Notes: a model not told the origin generated them from the letters alone. A stretch of 64,000 bases of DNA from Rhodopseudomonas boonkerdii (GCF_021184025.1 NZ_CP036537.1:5237001-5301000), one strand, 5' to 3'. Numbered from the stretch's first letter, positions 43,031 through 52,925 are shown. Translations and numbers: made by a program.

Positions 43031-44436
43031 GCGCTTACACGCGCGGTCGTCTGCGCAGTGACACGGTCGTCCGCATCGACGTTGCCGACGTCCTCAAGGC
43101 CGCGTCCCTTGGTTTCGAAGCCAAAAATCAGGAAGATGACGGCCTGGAATACGAGTATTCCGGCGAGCGTTGCGAGAACTCCAAACAGGCCTTTCCAGGC
43201 GAAGATGGCGACCACGACGAACTGGACGATTGCCGTGGCGATGCGACCGGCGGTGGCGCTGATCGCCGTTCCGCGCAGTCGATACTTTGTCGGAAACAGT
43301 TCCGGAACATGCATCGCGAACCCTGTGGCCAGCATCACGTAGATCACCGAGACCAAGCAGAAGCCGACGACGATGAGACCTGCGCCATCTCCCATGAACG
43401 GATAGATGAAGCCCAAGGCCGCCGCGACTAGGGACGAACCGATAATCGAGGCCTTGCGACCAATGCGATCGGCCAGCAACAACCCAATGAACGAGCCGAT
43501 AGGTCCACCGAGCGACATCAGGGTCGTGAACTCGAGCGACGATACGACGCTGTGCCCTCCCTTGATCAAGAACGTGGGGAGCCACCCTATGAAGCCGTAG
43601 AGGCTGAACCCGACGACGACGTGCAGAAGACAGCCAAGCAGGGTGCGGCTCAGGAATGGCGGCAGAAACAGCTTCCAGACTGATCCGGCAGGAGATGTGT
43701 CACGCGCGATCTCGGTCACGGGCGGAAGCGGTCCTTTTTTGGACGCTTCGGTTTCGATTGCGCGCAGAACCTGTTCGGCCTCTTCCGTAAGTCCATTCTC
43801 AGCCAGCCAGCGCGGAGATTCCGGCATGGACTTTCGCATCACCCAGATGACCATCGCGAGAACACCCACGATGCCGAACATATATCGCCATCCGAAAGTG
43901 GGAATGACCCACAGGCCAATGATCGATGACGCAAAGAGCGCGAAGTTGGTGATGACGGCGAGCAGTCCGATCCATCGCCCCCGAGAGGATGCCGGGACGA
44001 ATTCCGTCAATGTTGCGTAGCCAACGACGATCTCGGCTCCCAACCCAATGCCGATCACGAAGCGGCATGCGATGAGCCACGTCATGTTCGGCGCAAACGC
44101 GGCCACCAGCGAGGCAAGTCCGAAGATCGCAAGATTGATTTGATAGGTGAATCGCCGCCCGTATCGGTCGCCCAGGATGCCCGCAAACCACGCACCGATC
44201 GTCATGCCGACGAATGTCGCAGAAACGAATGTGGCGTTTAGTTCGAGGGTAGACCATCCCTCCTTCAGGACCGCGCCGAGGACACCACCGGCGAGGTAGA
44301 TGTCGAAAGCATCGAGGAACATGCCTGCCCCAATGAGCGCCAAGATGCGCCAGTGGAATGAGCAAATCGGCAAGCGATCAAGACGCGCGCCTGCGTTCAA
44401 ATTGGTGGTGTTTGGAGTTATCCCCGCAGTCTGCAT
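43027..44436 (-). CDS. MFS transporter, AAHS (aromatic acid:H+ symporter)-like
   Basis: A 469-aa permease with 12 predicted helices. Motif A is in AGILGDRYGRRFTYQINLAI, and there is GIGLGAEIVVGYATLTEFVP (sugar/acid-porter type), a central charged loop with ESPRWLAENGLTEEAEQVLR, and a second motif A-like LLADRIGRKASI. This is typical for inner-membrane uptake of aromatic or other organic acids (PcaK/NiaP-like). It is upstream of nothing else on its strand until the aldehyde dehydrogenase gene and probably imports the substrate of the local pathway. Confidence 0.9.
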   Translation of the reverse strand: MQTAGITPNTTNLNAGARLDRLPICSFHWRILALIGAGMFLDAFDIYLAGGVLGAVLKEGWSTLELNATFVSATFVGMTIGAWFAGILGDRYGRRFTYQINLAIFGLASLVAAFAPNMTWLIACRFVIGIGLGAEIVVGYATLTEFVPASSRGRWIGLLAVITNFALFASSIIGLWVIPTFGWRYMFGIVGVLAMVIWVMRKSMPESPRWLAENGLTEEAEQVLRAIETEASKKGPLPPVTEIARDTSPAGSVWKLFLPPFLSRTLLGCLLHVVVGFSLYGFIGWLPTFLIKGGHSVVSSLEFTTLMSLGGPIGSFIGLLLADRIGRKASIIGSSLVAAALGFIYPFMGDGAGLIVVGFCLVSVIYVMLATGFAMHVPELFPTKYRLRGTAISATAGRIATAIVQFVVVAIFAWKGLFGVLATLAGILVFQAVIFLIFGFETKGRGLEDVGNVDADDRVTAQTTARVSA

Positions 44437-44651
44437 TTCCCGTCCCTGACATTGTTGTCGGTTTGGGCGCAGTCTCCACTCGGGGGGCGTGAAAGCTAAT
44501 GGATATCCGGAATTCCGTCATTCGCCTGACCGATGAGGCGTTTCGTCGCAGCTCATAGCAAGGTTACACATCCCGCGACGACGCCACCCATGACGTCCAC
44601 GGGTGGCGTTGCGGATTTGCTGTTGGCGGAAGATGCGCGGCGCGACGGGAC
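44437..44651. other. Spacer with hairpin 44581-44609
   Basis: Perfect 9-bp arms ACGCCACCC (44581-44589) and GGGTGGCGT (44601-44609) flank an 11-base loop, 43 bases after the aldehyde dehydrogenase stop. There is no T-run, so it could be a Rho-dependent stop, an attenuator or an operator for the MFS gene. No gene is present in this stretch. Confidence 0.5.
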
Positions 44652-46133
44652 TTAGTTCAACCGCATGATGAAAGGGTTTGCAGGCCTTTCGCTCGCGTTG
44701 TTGATCCACGTCGTTTTGACCTGCATGTAGCTCTTGATCATGTCTTGGCCGCTCTCACGTCCGAGACCGCTGTCCTTCACTCCGCCGAAGGGAGCCATAA
44801 AGCTCAGTGCGCGGTAAGTGTTGATCCAGACCGTGCCCGATTGAAGTCCTTTTGACATACGGAACGCGCGAGGCATGTCCTTGGTCCAAACACCGGCGGC
44901 AAGTCCGTAATTCGAGTTGTTGGCAATCCGCAGAGCATCCGCTTCGTCATCAAACGGGATAACCGCCAGCACCGGTCCGAAGATTTCGCGCTGAGCAAGC
45001 TGCGAGGCGTTATCCACGTCTCGGAAGATGGTCGGTTGGACGAACAGACCGCCAGTTGCGTACTTGATGGGCTCGCCGCCGAACGCAACGACTGCCCCTT
45101 CCTTCTTCGCGTCCGCAATGCAGGAGATCACCTTCTGATAGTGTGGCAGATTGGCAAGAGGGCCCATCTGCGTTTCCGGATCGAGCGGGTCGCCGATCTT
45201 CACGCCCTCCGCCAGTTCACGAATCTTCGACAAGAACAGGTCGTAGACCGAGCGCTGGAGAAGCAGACGCGATCCTGCGATACATGTCTGGCCCGCCGCC
45301 GCGAAGATCCCGGAAGCAACGCCTGCCGCCGCCGCATCCAGGTCTGCATCCTCGAACACGATATTGGGCGACTTCCCGCCAAGCTCCAGCGTTACGTGCT
45401 TGAGATCACCGGCGGCGGCCTTGTTGATGGCTTTACCAGCGGCGTCCGAGCCGGTGAAGGCGATTTTCGCCACGTCTGGGTGGGCGACCAGTGGAGCGCC
45501 GACACCCTGCCCGGTGCCGCAGACCACGTTCACGACGCCCGCTGGAAAACCCGCTTCTTCAAATAGCTCCGCAAATGCAATCGTGGACGCACTCGCATAT
45601 TCCGAGGGCTTGATCACGAACGTATTTCCAGCCGCGAGACCGGGGGCGAGCTTCCAGGCGAGAAGAAGCAGCGGAGAATTCCAGGCGGTGATTGCGGCGA
45701 TAACCCCCAACGGCTCCCAGGTTGTAAAGACGAAATGGTCGGACTTGTCGATCGGAAGGACGCCGCCCTCAACTTTGTCGGCCAATCCGCCATAGTAGTA
45801 AAACCATTGAGGAATAGTCTTCAGCTGAACCAACATCTCATTGATGAGCTTGCCGTTATCTCGCACCTCAAGCTCTGCCAGCCGTTCAGCATTGGCTGAG
45901 ATCAGGTCTCCGGCGCGGCGAAGCATAGCGCCCCGCGCCGTCGCCGAAATGCCTGCCCATTGCGACGATCCGAATGCGGTCCTAGCGGCCGCCACGGCGG
46001 CATTGACGTCGGATTGATCGCTATCCGGAATCTCGCACCAATTTTCATTGCGATACGGGTCGAGGCTGGGCATCCATTTCCCAGAAGCCGCCGGCCGCAA
46101 TTTCCCATCGATCAGATTTTCAAAACGTTGCAC
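44652..46133 (-). CDS. NAD(P)-dependent aldehyde dehydrogenase
   Basis: A 493-aa ALDH. The catalytic Cys284 is in GQTCIAGSRLLLQ, and the general base Glu250 with cofactor loop is in VTLELGGKSPNIVFEDADLD. TAWNSPLLLLAWKLAPGLAA and TFVIKPSEYAS follow the oxyanion Asn pattern, and FTGSDAAGKAI is the Rossmann segment. The C-terminus ALSFMAPFGGVKDSGLGRES is normal. In the local pathway it could oxidise the aldehyde released by the ThDP decarboxylase to the acid used by the CoA-transferase; this is inference from context. Confidence 0.93.
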   Translation of the reverse strand: MQRFENLIDGKLRPAASGKWMPSLDPYRNENWCEIPDSDQSDVNAAVAAARTAFGSSQWAGISATARGAMLRRAGDLISANAERLAELEVRDNGKLINEMLVQLKTIPQWFYYYGGLADKVEGGVLPIDKSDHFVFTTWEPLGVIAAITAWNSPLLLLAWKLAPGLAAGNTFVIKPSEYASASTIAFAELFEEAGFPAGVVNVVCGTGQGVGAPLVAHPDVAKIAFTGSDAAGKAINKAAAGDLKHVTLELGGKSPNIVFEDADLDAAAAGVASGIFAAAGQTCIAGSRLLLQRSVYDLFLSKIRELAEGVKIGDPLDPETQMGPLANLPHYQKVISCIADAKKEGAVVAFGGEPIKYATGGLFVQPTIFRDVDNASQLAQREIFGPVLAVIPFDDEADALRIANNSNYGLAAGVWTKDMPRAFRMSKGLQSGTVWINTYRALSFMAPFGGVKDSGLGRESGQDMIKSYMQVKTTWINNASERPANPFIMRLN

Positions 46134-46519
46134 TGTTGTCCTCCTGGGATTTTCGACCGTCCAAATCCCGACATCTCAAGGACGGCGGGCCTTCGCACCG
46201 AGTTGTCGTAATCGCCAGCTCTTCACCAACAAAACTTTGATATGGCGCCATTCACTGCCTTTATAAGGGTAAGCTTGAACGCGGCTAATGAGGATTGAGA
46301 GCGTCCGCAAGCCGAGTATCTCGGAGAAAGCGCCATTGGGCAGCGGTCCGCCTCATACCAGCGGCCATGTGGACACACTGCAGCGGCGCTTGCGCTGCGG
46401 CGCGGTGGCATCTCCATTCTCTGCGGCGTTAGGCTCTGTTTTGCCGTGCTGAAAAGCTTTTGTGGTGAGCGGCCGGGTCATCGTGGACGGGATTGAGGCC
46501 GTCTTATCGCCCCGATGGA
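46134..46519. other. Intergenic, no gene recognised
   Basis: About 385 bases between the aldehyde dehydrogenase start and the end of the AraC gene. Only low-quality short frames are present. Confidence 0.4.
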
Positions 46520-47278
46520 TCATTGCGAAAAATATGCGCTCGGCGATCGCCCCAGCGACCGGCGAAACATGGCGGAAAATGCGCTTGGGCTGTCGTAACC
46601 GCAATCCAGCGCCACGTTGAGGATCGACTGCCCTTCGGCGAGCAGGACGAGGGCATGCAGCAATCTTGCCTGCTGTTGCCAACGGGCAAAGCTCATTCCG
46701 GTCTGCTTCTTGAAAAGCCGCATGAAACTCGACCGGCTCATATGCGCCACCGTTGCGGCCGCGGCGAGCGAGATAGAATGCACTGGTGCATGCCGGATCG
46801 TCTCGCACAACTGCACGAGGGCGCGGTGCTCCGGCCACGGCAGGCCGAGCGGTTCGGTCGGGACGAAGGACAGTTCAAGAAGCAGCAGTCGGGTCAGCGC
46901 CTGTCTGAATTCCGGCCCTTTCGCAGATCTCGGGAGATCGGCCAGCCGCAGAATGAGCTCGCGCAGAAGCGGACTGACGGCGACCACGGCGCACGTGGCA
47001 GGCAGGTGTGGCAATCCCGCCGGATCGATCAGCAACGCGCGAAACTGCACAGTTGCGTGGCTATGGGTCTGGTGCGCGATACCCGGCGGCACCCAGACGG
47101 CGCGGCTCGGCGGGACGACCCAAGTTCCCTCTGCCGTCGTAACCGCGACGACGCCGCCGATCGCATAGACGAGCTGCGCCTCGGCGTGCTGGTGCACGAA
47201 GCTGTCAAAACGATCCGCGTCTCGGCTGATGACGACGACCGGTCCATGCATCTGATTTGACCTTTTCGCGACGATCAT
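46520..47278 (-). CDS. AraC-family transcriptional regulator with cupin sensor
   Basis: A 252-aa regulator. The N-terminal AraC_binding cupin (FVHQHAEAQLVYAIGGVVAV, VVPPSRAVWVPPGIAHQTHS) is followed by a C-terminal double HTH (LAAAATVAHMSRSSFMRLFK, ILNVALDCGYDSPSAFSAMF RRSLGRSP). The type is close to NimR/YdeO-like regulators of efflux genes. It is divergent from the emrAB-like operon across about 85 bp and very likely controls it. The start may be 47278 or 47251. Confidence 0.92.
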   Translation of the reverse strand: MIVAKRSNQMHGPVVVISRDADRFDSFVHQHAEAQLVYAIGGVVAVTTAEGTWVVPPSRAVWVPPGIAHQTHSHATVQFRALLIDPAGLPHLPATCAVVAVSPLLRELILRLADLPRSAKGPEFRQALTRLLLLELSFVPTEPLGLPWPEHRALVQLCETIRHAPVHSISLAAAATVAHMSRSSFMRLFKKQTGMSFARWQQQARLLHALVLLAEGQSILNVALDCGYDSPSAFSAMFRRSLGRSPSAYFSQ

Positions 47279-47362
47279 TGCCACGCCCTCGCGAGAGTAG
47301 CGCATTCCTGCCAGCTATGGGAACCGCACTGCTTCTCGCCGTATCTCCCGTCAAGCGAACCC

Positions 47363-48484
47363 ATGGCCGACAACGCCCTGCCAAATGCCACCCCGCGAAT
47401 CTTTAGTTCTTTGCGACGACGACATTTGGCTGCGCTGCTCATCGGAGCGGTTGCAGCCTCAGGATGTGTTTTCGCCATACAGTGGTGGCGGACGGGTCGT
47501 TTCATGATCGCGACCGACAACGCCTATGTGCGTGCCGACATAGTCACCATCGCGCCGCGCATTTCCGGAATCATGGCGATCGTCGAGGTGAGGGACAATC
47601 AGCAAGTCTATAGTGGCGACGTGCTTGCCCGGATCGACGACCGCGACTATCGCGCACGGCTCCGCCAGGCAGACGGATCGGTGACCACGGCGCATGCCGG
47701 GGTCACGAGCCAGCAGGCGCATATCGCCAATCTCGATGCCAAGCTGACACAACAGCAAAGTACGATCGCGGAAAGGACCGCCGCCGTTGCGGTCCGCGAG
47801 GCTGAAGCGCAACTTGCGGAGCTGGACTATCAGCGGCAGCTCTATCTGTCCGGTCAGCAGGCGTCGAGCATCCAGCGCCTGCAATCGGCTGAAGCCGACC
47901 AGCGGAAGGCAACCGCTTCGCTAACCGAGGCCCGCGCGTCGCTGTCGACTGCAAAAGCTGCTCTGGCGGTGCTTGGCACGGAACGCGACGCCGCAAGAGC
48001 TGACCTCGACAGCCGACGCGGCGCTTTGGAGCAGGCACTAGGCGCGCGGGACATTGCACGCCTCGACCTGGAGCGCACCGCCATCCGGTCACCGGCGAAC
48101 GGATGGGTCGGACAGCGTGCAGTTCGCGAGGGCCAATATGCAGAGACGGGAATGCCGCTCATGGCCATCGTGCCTGGCGACATCTATGTGATCGCAAATT
48201 ACAAGGAGACGCAGATCGACCGCATCCGGCCGGGGCAGCCGGCTAGCGTCATCGTCGATGCGCTTGGCGGCATTTCGCTGACAGGTCACGTGGACAGCAT
48301 GGCCCCTGCATCCGGCGCGCAGTTTGCCTTGCTCCCACCCGACAATGCGACAGGCAATTTCACCAAAATCGTGCAACGCATGCCGCTGCGTATCCGGATC
48401 GATGCGGATCAAGCACGCACGAGCGAATTGCGACCGGGCATGTCCGTGGAGGCGACCGTCGATACCCGTGAGCCAGCGCGGTGA
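47363..48484 (+). CDS. HlyD/EmrA-family membrane-fusion protein
   Basis: A 373-aa periplasmic adaptor anchored by one N-terminal helix (LAALLIGAVAASGCVFAIQW). The family start TDNAYVRADIVTIAPRISGI and DNQQVYSGDVLARIDDRDYR is followed by a long coiled-coil hairpin (residues ~95-215), then the barrel domain TAIRSPANGWVGQRAVREGQ and YVIANYKETQIDRIRPGQPA. It links the DHA2 pump encoded directly downstream (four-base overlap) to an outer-membrane channel, whose gene is not present here. Confidence 0.93.
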   Translation: MADNALPNATPRIFSSLRRRHLAALLIGAVAASGCVFAIQWWRTGRFMIATDNAYVRADIVTIAPRISGIMAIVEVRDNQQVYSGDVLARIDDRDYRARLRQADGSVTTAHAGVTSQQAHIANLDAKLTQQQSTIAERTAAVAVREAEAQLAELDYQRQLYLSGQQASSIQRLQSAEADQRKATASLTEARASLSTAKAALAVLGTERDAARADLDSRRGALEQALGARDIARLDLERTAIRSPANGWVGQRAVREGQYAETGMPLMAIVPGDIYVIANYKETQIDRIRPGQPASVIVDALGGISLTGHVDSMAPASGAQFALLPPDNATGNFTKIVQRMPLRIRIDADQARTSELRPGMSVEATVDTREPAR

Positions 48485-50061
48485 CCGCCGCCCGCCCACA
48501 GGACATCGACGCGATCGTTCCCCTGCGCGCCTGGGTCGCTGTGCTGGGCGCCGTGCTCGGCTGCTTCATGGCCGGCATGAATGTGCATGTGACCAACGCG
48601 TCACTCCCAGATGTACGCGGCTCGCTTGGCGCCTCGTTCGAAGAGGGATCCTGGATCACCACAGCCTATCTTGTCGCCGAGATCATTGTGATTCCGATGA
48701 CCGGCTGGTTGGTCTCGGTATTCTCCATCCGCCGCGTATTGATGACCGGCACCGGCGGCTTCATCATCTTTTCTTTTGCCTGCTCGACCGCGCCGGACAT
48801 CGGAACGATGATTGCCGCACGCGCCTTGCAGGGCGCGTTTGGCGGGGTGCTCATTCCGCTGTCGTTTCAGATCACTATCGGCGAATTGCCGAGATCGAAA
48901 CACCCATTCGGAATGGCGCTTTTCGCAATCGCCAACAATGTGGCGCAGGCCGCAGGACCCTCAATCGGCGGCTGGCTCACCGATGCACTTAGCTGGCGAT
49001 GGATTTTTTATCTTCAGGTGCCCCCGGGATTGCTGCTACTGATGGCGATTGGCTGGGCCATGCCGCGACAGCAAGCAAAACTGGGAAAGCTGCGAAGCGG
49101 CGACTGGGGCGGCATAGCCACGATGGCCTGCGGGCTCGCCGCGCTACAGATCATGCTGGAGCAAGGCGAACGCGAGGACTGGTTCGCCTCCGCATTCATC
49201 GTCGGCGCTGCGGCGACCTCGCTGCTGAGCCTCGCGGCCTTCGTGCTGATCGAGTTGCAACGCCGTGCGCCGCTAATCAATCTGCGCCTGCTGGGGCATT
49301 ACAATTTCGGACTTGCCAGCCTGATGCAATTTGCCTTCGGCGCTGTCGCGTTTGGCGTTGTTTTTCTGCTGCCGAACTACTTTGCCGAATTGCACGGCTA
49401 CAATGCCGAGCAGATCGGTGCGACGATGGTACCATATGGACTGATTCAGCTGGCTATGTCTTTCGCCGCACCGAAGCTGATGCAGTGGAGCAATGTCCGA
49501 ATCGTCATCGTGACCGGATTTGTCATCATGGCGATCGGCTGCCTGATGAATATCCATCTCGACAGCAATGCGGCGGCAAATGTCATCGTCCCGTCGCTGA
49601 TTATTCGCGGCATCGGCCAATCCCTGATCGTGGTCGCTCTCGGTGTGATGGCCGTGGACGGGCTGGACAAGGCCGAACTGGGCTCGGCATCCGGCCTGTT
49701 CTCGACCGTGCGCAATGTCGGCGGCGCCATCGGGATCGCTTTGTCTAGCCAGATTGTGGTGGAACGGGCGAAATTGCATGCGGCGCGCATCGGCGAGCAG
49801 GTGACCCTCTTCTCGAGCGAAGCGAGGGAGCGCATGATGGAGCTCGTTCGGCTGCTCAGCCATCTCCATGCCAGCCGTGAAGCGACAATGAATAACGCAA
49901 CGCTGGCCGCGGTGCGGCAACAGGCACTGGCGATCCTCGACAGGAAGGTCCGGCACGAAGCGATGCTGCTGGCGTATAGCGATGCATTCCTCATCGCCGG
50001 ACTATCGATGCTGGCCTGCGCAGGCTGCACTTTGCTGTTGCGACGCGCAAGCCGTAGATAG
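48481..50061 (+). CDS. DHA2-family (EmrB-like) MFS multidrug efflux pump
   Basis: A 526-aa permease with 14 predicted helices. It begins LRAWVAVLGAVLGCFMAGMN, with VHVTNASLPDVRGSLGAS (EmrB motif), SWITTAYLVAEIIVIPMTGW, and motif C-like GPSIGGWLTDALSWRWIFYL followed by VPPG. The start is a GTG at 48481 inside the EmrA stop (GTGA), so the two are coupled. It exports hydrophobic or acidic compounds; control by the divergent AraC protein is likely. Confidence 0.92.
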   Translation: MTAARPQDIDAIVPLRAWVAVLGAVLGCFMAGMNVHVTNASLPDVRGSLGASFEEGSWITTAYLVAEIIVIPMTGWLVSVFSIRRVLMTGTGGFIIFSFACSTAPDIGTMIAARALQGAFGGVLIPLSFQITIGELPRSKHPFGMALFAIANNVAQAAGPSIGGWLTDALSWRWIFYLQVPPGLLLLMAIGWAMPRQQAKLGKLRSGDWGGIATMACGLAALQIMLEQGEREDWFASAFIVGAAATSLLSLAAFVLIELQRRAPLINLRLLGHYNFGLASLMQFAFGAVAFGVVFLLPNYFAELHGYNAEQIGATMVPYGLIQLAMSFAAPKLMQWSNVRIVIVTGFVIMAIGCLMNIHLDSNAAANVIVPSLIIRGIGQSLIVVALGVMAVDGLDKAELGSASGLFSTVRNVGGAIGIALSSQIVVERAKLHAARIGEQVTLFSSEARERMMELVRLLSHLHASREATMNNATLAAVRQQALAILDRKVRHEAMLLAYSDAFLIAGLSMLACAGCTLLLRRASRR

Positions 50062-50084
50062 CGCATGCAGCACCCCCGCTGCGT

Positions 50085-51518
50085 CTAATCCGGGCGCCTT
50101 TCGCCCGGCAACCAGAGCGACAGGATGCAGCCGCCGATGAGAAGCAGCACATTACAGCTGAGCGCTGCACAGAAGGCCTGCGCATGAGATGCAGCATCGG
50201 AGGCTTCGCCCAGCACCGTGAAGAAAACGCCACCAATGATAGCAACGCCCAGCGCTGCGCCGATCTGGAAGGTCGAGATCGCAATCCCCGAAGCCAGCCC
50301 CGCATGGCGCGGATCGACCCTGCCGATCACCGCCTTGATCACCGATGGCAGCACGATGCCATAACCGAGCCCGGCGACCAGCAGCGCAGCACCGATGTAG
50401 CCGGATGCCCCTACCTGAACCGACAGCGCCAAGGCACCGAAGCCGATGATCTGCACCACAAAGCCAAGCGTCAAGGCGCGCGGGCCAAGTCGCTGCATGA
50501 TCCGCGCCGAAGCAAAAGATGCAGCAAAATAGCCCACTGCAAACGGTAGTGTTCGCAGTCCCGCATCCGCCGTGGCGATATGCAGCCCATCCTGCAGATA
50601 GACCGAGAAGGTCAGGTAGAACGCGGACAGCATATAGAACAGCGCCGCCATGATGACGCCGGTCGCGAAGCCGGGCTCGAAGAACAGCGACAGCTCGACC
50701 AGCGGCGTGCCACCCCGGGCGGTCAGACGACGCCCGAACGTCACGAAGGCGAACAACGCCGCGGGCGATGCCAGCAGCATCGCGACAAGCCACCAGGGCC
50801 ATCCCATCTGGCGGCCTTCGACCAGCGGATAGACGAGCAGACCGAGCGCGAGCGAAAGTAGCACCACGCCGCCAAGATCGAGCCTTTGCGCCTCTTCAGC
50901 GCGCGTATCGGTCAGAAACAATACGCTGCCGACGATGGCGACGAGGCCGACCGGCACATTGATGAGAAAAATCGCCTGCCAGGTAAAACCGAGTAGATGG
51001 GACGACACCAGCACGCCGCCAAAGATCTGCCCGGCGATATTGGCAAGGCCGAATGTCGCACCATATAGAGCAAGCGCCGTGGTCTGCTCGCCCGCGGGAA
51101 ACAGCACACGTATCGAAGCTAGTACCTGTGGTGCCATTGCGGTGGCCAGCAACCCCTGCAACACGCGTCCGGCGATCAGCATGGACGGCGACCAAGCGAT
51201 GCCGCACAGTACCGATGCCAGGGTGAAACCGGCGATGCCGGTGATGAACAAGCGCTTTCGCCCCAGCCAATCACCAAGCCGACCGCCCGTGATCAGGAAT
51301 ACCGCGTAGGCGGCGGCATAGGCAGAGATCACGAATTGCACATCGCTCGATGTCGCCTGCAGATCCGAGCGTATTGCCGGCAATGCCAGATTGACGACGT
51401 TGAAGTCAAACACCGGCAGAAACGCGCCGATCAGCAGGATCGGTAGCGCCAGCCAGCGACGCTCGTCGCCTTGTTGCGCGGTCGCGGCATCGGCCGCCGT
51501 GGTAACGTTGATACTCAT
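50085..51518 (-). CDS. DHA2-family MFS transporter
   Basis: A 477-aa permease with 14 predicted helices. It has ALPILLIGAFLPVFDFNVVN LALPAIRSDLQ (DHA2 first helix), GGRLGDWLGRKRLFITGIAG (motif A) and GQIFGGVLVSS with FTWQAIFLINVPVGLVAIVG. It is 15 bp downstream of the amidase gene and convergent with the EmrB-like gene, only 23 bp away. It may import an amide for the amidase or export a product. Confidence 0.9.
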   Translation of the reverse strand: MSINVTTAADAATAQQGDERRWLALPILLIGAFLPVFDFNVVNLALPAIRSDLQATSSDVQFVISAYAAAYAVFLITGGRLGDWLGRKRLFITGIAGFTLASVLCGIAWSPSMLIAGRVLQGLLATAMAPQVLASIRVLFPAGEQTTALALYGATFGLANIAGQIFGGVLVSSHLLGFTWQAIFLINVPVGLVAIVGSVLFLTDTRAEEAQRLDLGGVVLLSLALGLLVYPLVEGRQMGWPWWLVAMLLASPAALFAFVTFGRRLTARGGTPLVELSLFFEPGFATGVIMAALFYMLSAFYLTFSVYLQDGLHIATADAGLRTLPFAVGYFAASFASARIMQRLGPRALTLGFVVQIIGFGALALSVQVGASGYIGAALLVAGLGYGIVLPSVIKAVIGRVDPRHAGLASGIAISTFQIGAALGVAIIGGVFFTVLGEASDAASHAQAFCAALSCNVLLLIGGCILSLWLPGERRPD

Positions 51519-51533
51519 AACGGTCTCCGTTGA

Positions 51534-52925
51534 TTAGAGCGTGGGATGCCGGCGATGCCAGTCGGTGGCTTGCTGATAGGCATGGCCCGCTCGCACCAGC
51601 AGCGCCTCGTCAAGATGCCGACCCACGAGCTGGAAAGAGAGCGGCATGCCCAGCGCAGTAAACCCGCCGGGCAGCGTGATAGTCGGGCTGCCGGACATAT
51701 CGAATGGCGTGGCATAGCGCAGGAAGCCAGCCAGCCCTTCCGAAGTCGCGAACAGTTCAGCTTCTTGCGCGAGGGTGAAATCGGCACGCGTCTGCGTCGG
51801 CACCAGCAACAGATCGATATCCAAGAACATCGCGGCGAGCGCGCCGCTGAAGGACAGACGCTGATGATGCGCCTTCATGAGCACGCTGGCATCGATTGCG
51901 CGGCCCGCTTCGATCAATTGCGCCAGACCGCCATAGGCTTCCGCATGCAGCGGATAAGTGGGCTCATGGGCGATCGCGGTTTCCACCGCGCAATAGGAGC
52001 CCCAGGCCGCCATCACCGCCGAGGGATCAGGGACCGTCACTTCCTTGATGACGGCGCCGCTGCTTTCGAAGACTTTGCGGGCATCGCGCACCGCCGCCAC
52101 CACATCCGGATCACACCCGTTTTCGTTGTAACGAACGTCCACGCCGATGCGCAGACCGCTTACACCATGATCGAGGCCGGCGAGATAATCCGGCACATCT
52201 TCGGCAAGGGTCGTCGGATCGTTGGAATCGCGACCGGCAATGACGCGGAGCATGTAACCGGCATCCGAGGCCGAGCGCGCCATTGGACCGATATGATCGA
52301 GACTAGCCGCCAGCGCAAAGACGCCGTGGCGGCTGACTCGGCCCCAGGTCGGCTTCAAACCCGTGACGCCATTGGCTGCCGAAGGAAACCGGATCGAGCC
52401 TCCAGTGTCACTGCCCAGCGCCGCGAAACAAAGACCGGCGGCGGTAGCGACACCCGAACCGCTCGATGATGCCCCGGCGTAATAGTCGGCGTTCCATGGA
52501 TTTAGCGGCGGCGCGATCGCGGGATGATGCGAGATGAAGGCGCCTTCGGTGAGCTGCAGCTTGCCGAGCAGAACAGCGCCAGCGTCACGCAACCGTTCGA
52601 CCACCGTAGCATCGAAGCTCGGCCGATGATGGGCATGAAGCGGCATGCCGGCTGCTGTCACGATCCCTGCGGTATTGATGATATCCTTCACGGCAATCGG
52701 AATGCCGTGCAACGGCCCGCGATCGACGCCATGCGTGAGTTCGGCTTCTGCCCAGCGGGCCTGTTCGCGGGCGACATCGGCCGTCACGGTCGCAAAGGAT
52801 CGCAATGCCGGATCGATCTCGCCGATCCGCCGCAATAGCGCCTCAGTCAACTCCGTCGGGGAGATCTTGCGTGACCGGATCGCCGCCGCCGTCTCCATCA
52901 TCGTCCCATAATGCCATTCCGTCAT
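51534..52925 (-). CDS. Amidase-signature family hydrolase
   Basis: A 463-aa amidase/amidohydrolase. The Ser-cisSer-Lys triad is visible (numbering from the upstream GTG, two residues longer): Lys82 in GIPIAVKDIINTAG, cis-Ser155 in GASSSGSGVATAAG, and nucleophile Ser179 in GSDTGGSIRFPSAANGVTGL. The protein is cytoplasmic, with the normal C-terminal GSPTITLPGGFTALGMPLSF. Substrates of the family range from aryl amides to Glu-tRNA; the absence of gatB/gatC argues for small-amide hydrolysis. It is divergent from the LysR gene. Confidence 0.92.
   Translation of the reverse strand: MTEWHYGTMMETAAAIRSRKISPTELTEALLRRIGEIDPALRSFATVTADVAREQARWAEAELTHGVDRGPLHGIPIAVKDIINTAGIVTAAGMPLHAHHRPSFDATVVERLRDAGAVLLGKLQLTEGAFISHHPAIAPPLNPWNADYYAGASSSGSGVATAAGLCFAALGSDTGGSIRFPSAANGVTGLKPTWGRVSRHGVFALAASLDHIGPMARSASDAGYMLRVIAGRDSNDPTTLAEDVPDYLAGLDHGVSGLRIGVDVRYNENGCDPDVVAAVRDARKVFESSGAVIKEVTVPDPSAVMAAWGSYCAVETAIAHEPTYPLHAEAYGGLAQLIEAGRAIDASVLMKAHHQRLSFSGALAAMFLDIDLLLVPTQTRADFTLAQEAELFATSEGLAGFLRYATPFDMSGSPTITLPGGFTALGMPLSFQLVGRHLDEALLVRAGHAYQQATDWHRRHPTL

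Noticed and set aside
44581..44609. Classic Rho-independent terminator after the aldehyde dehydrogenase gene
   Set aside because: The stem is perfect but no T-run follows on the minus strand, so it is listed only as a hairpin.
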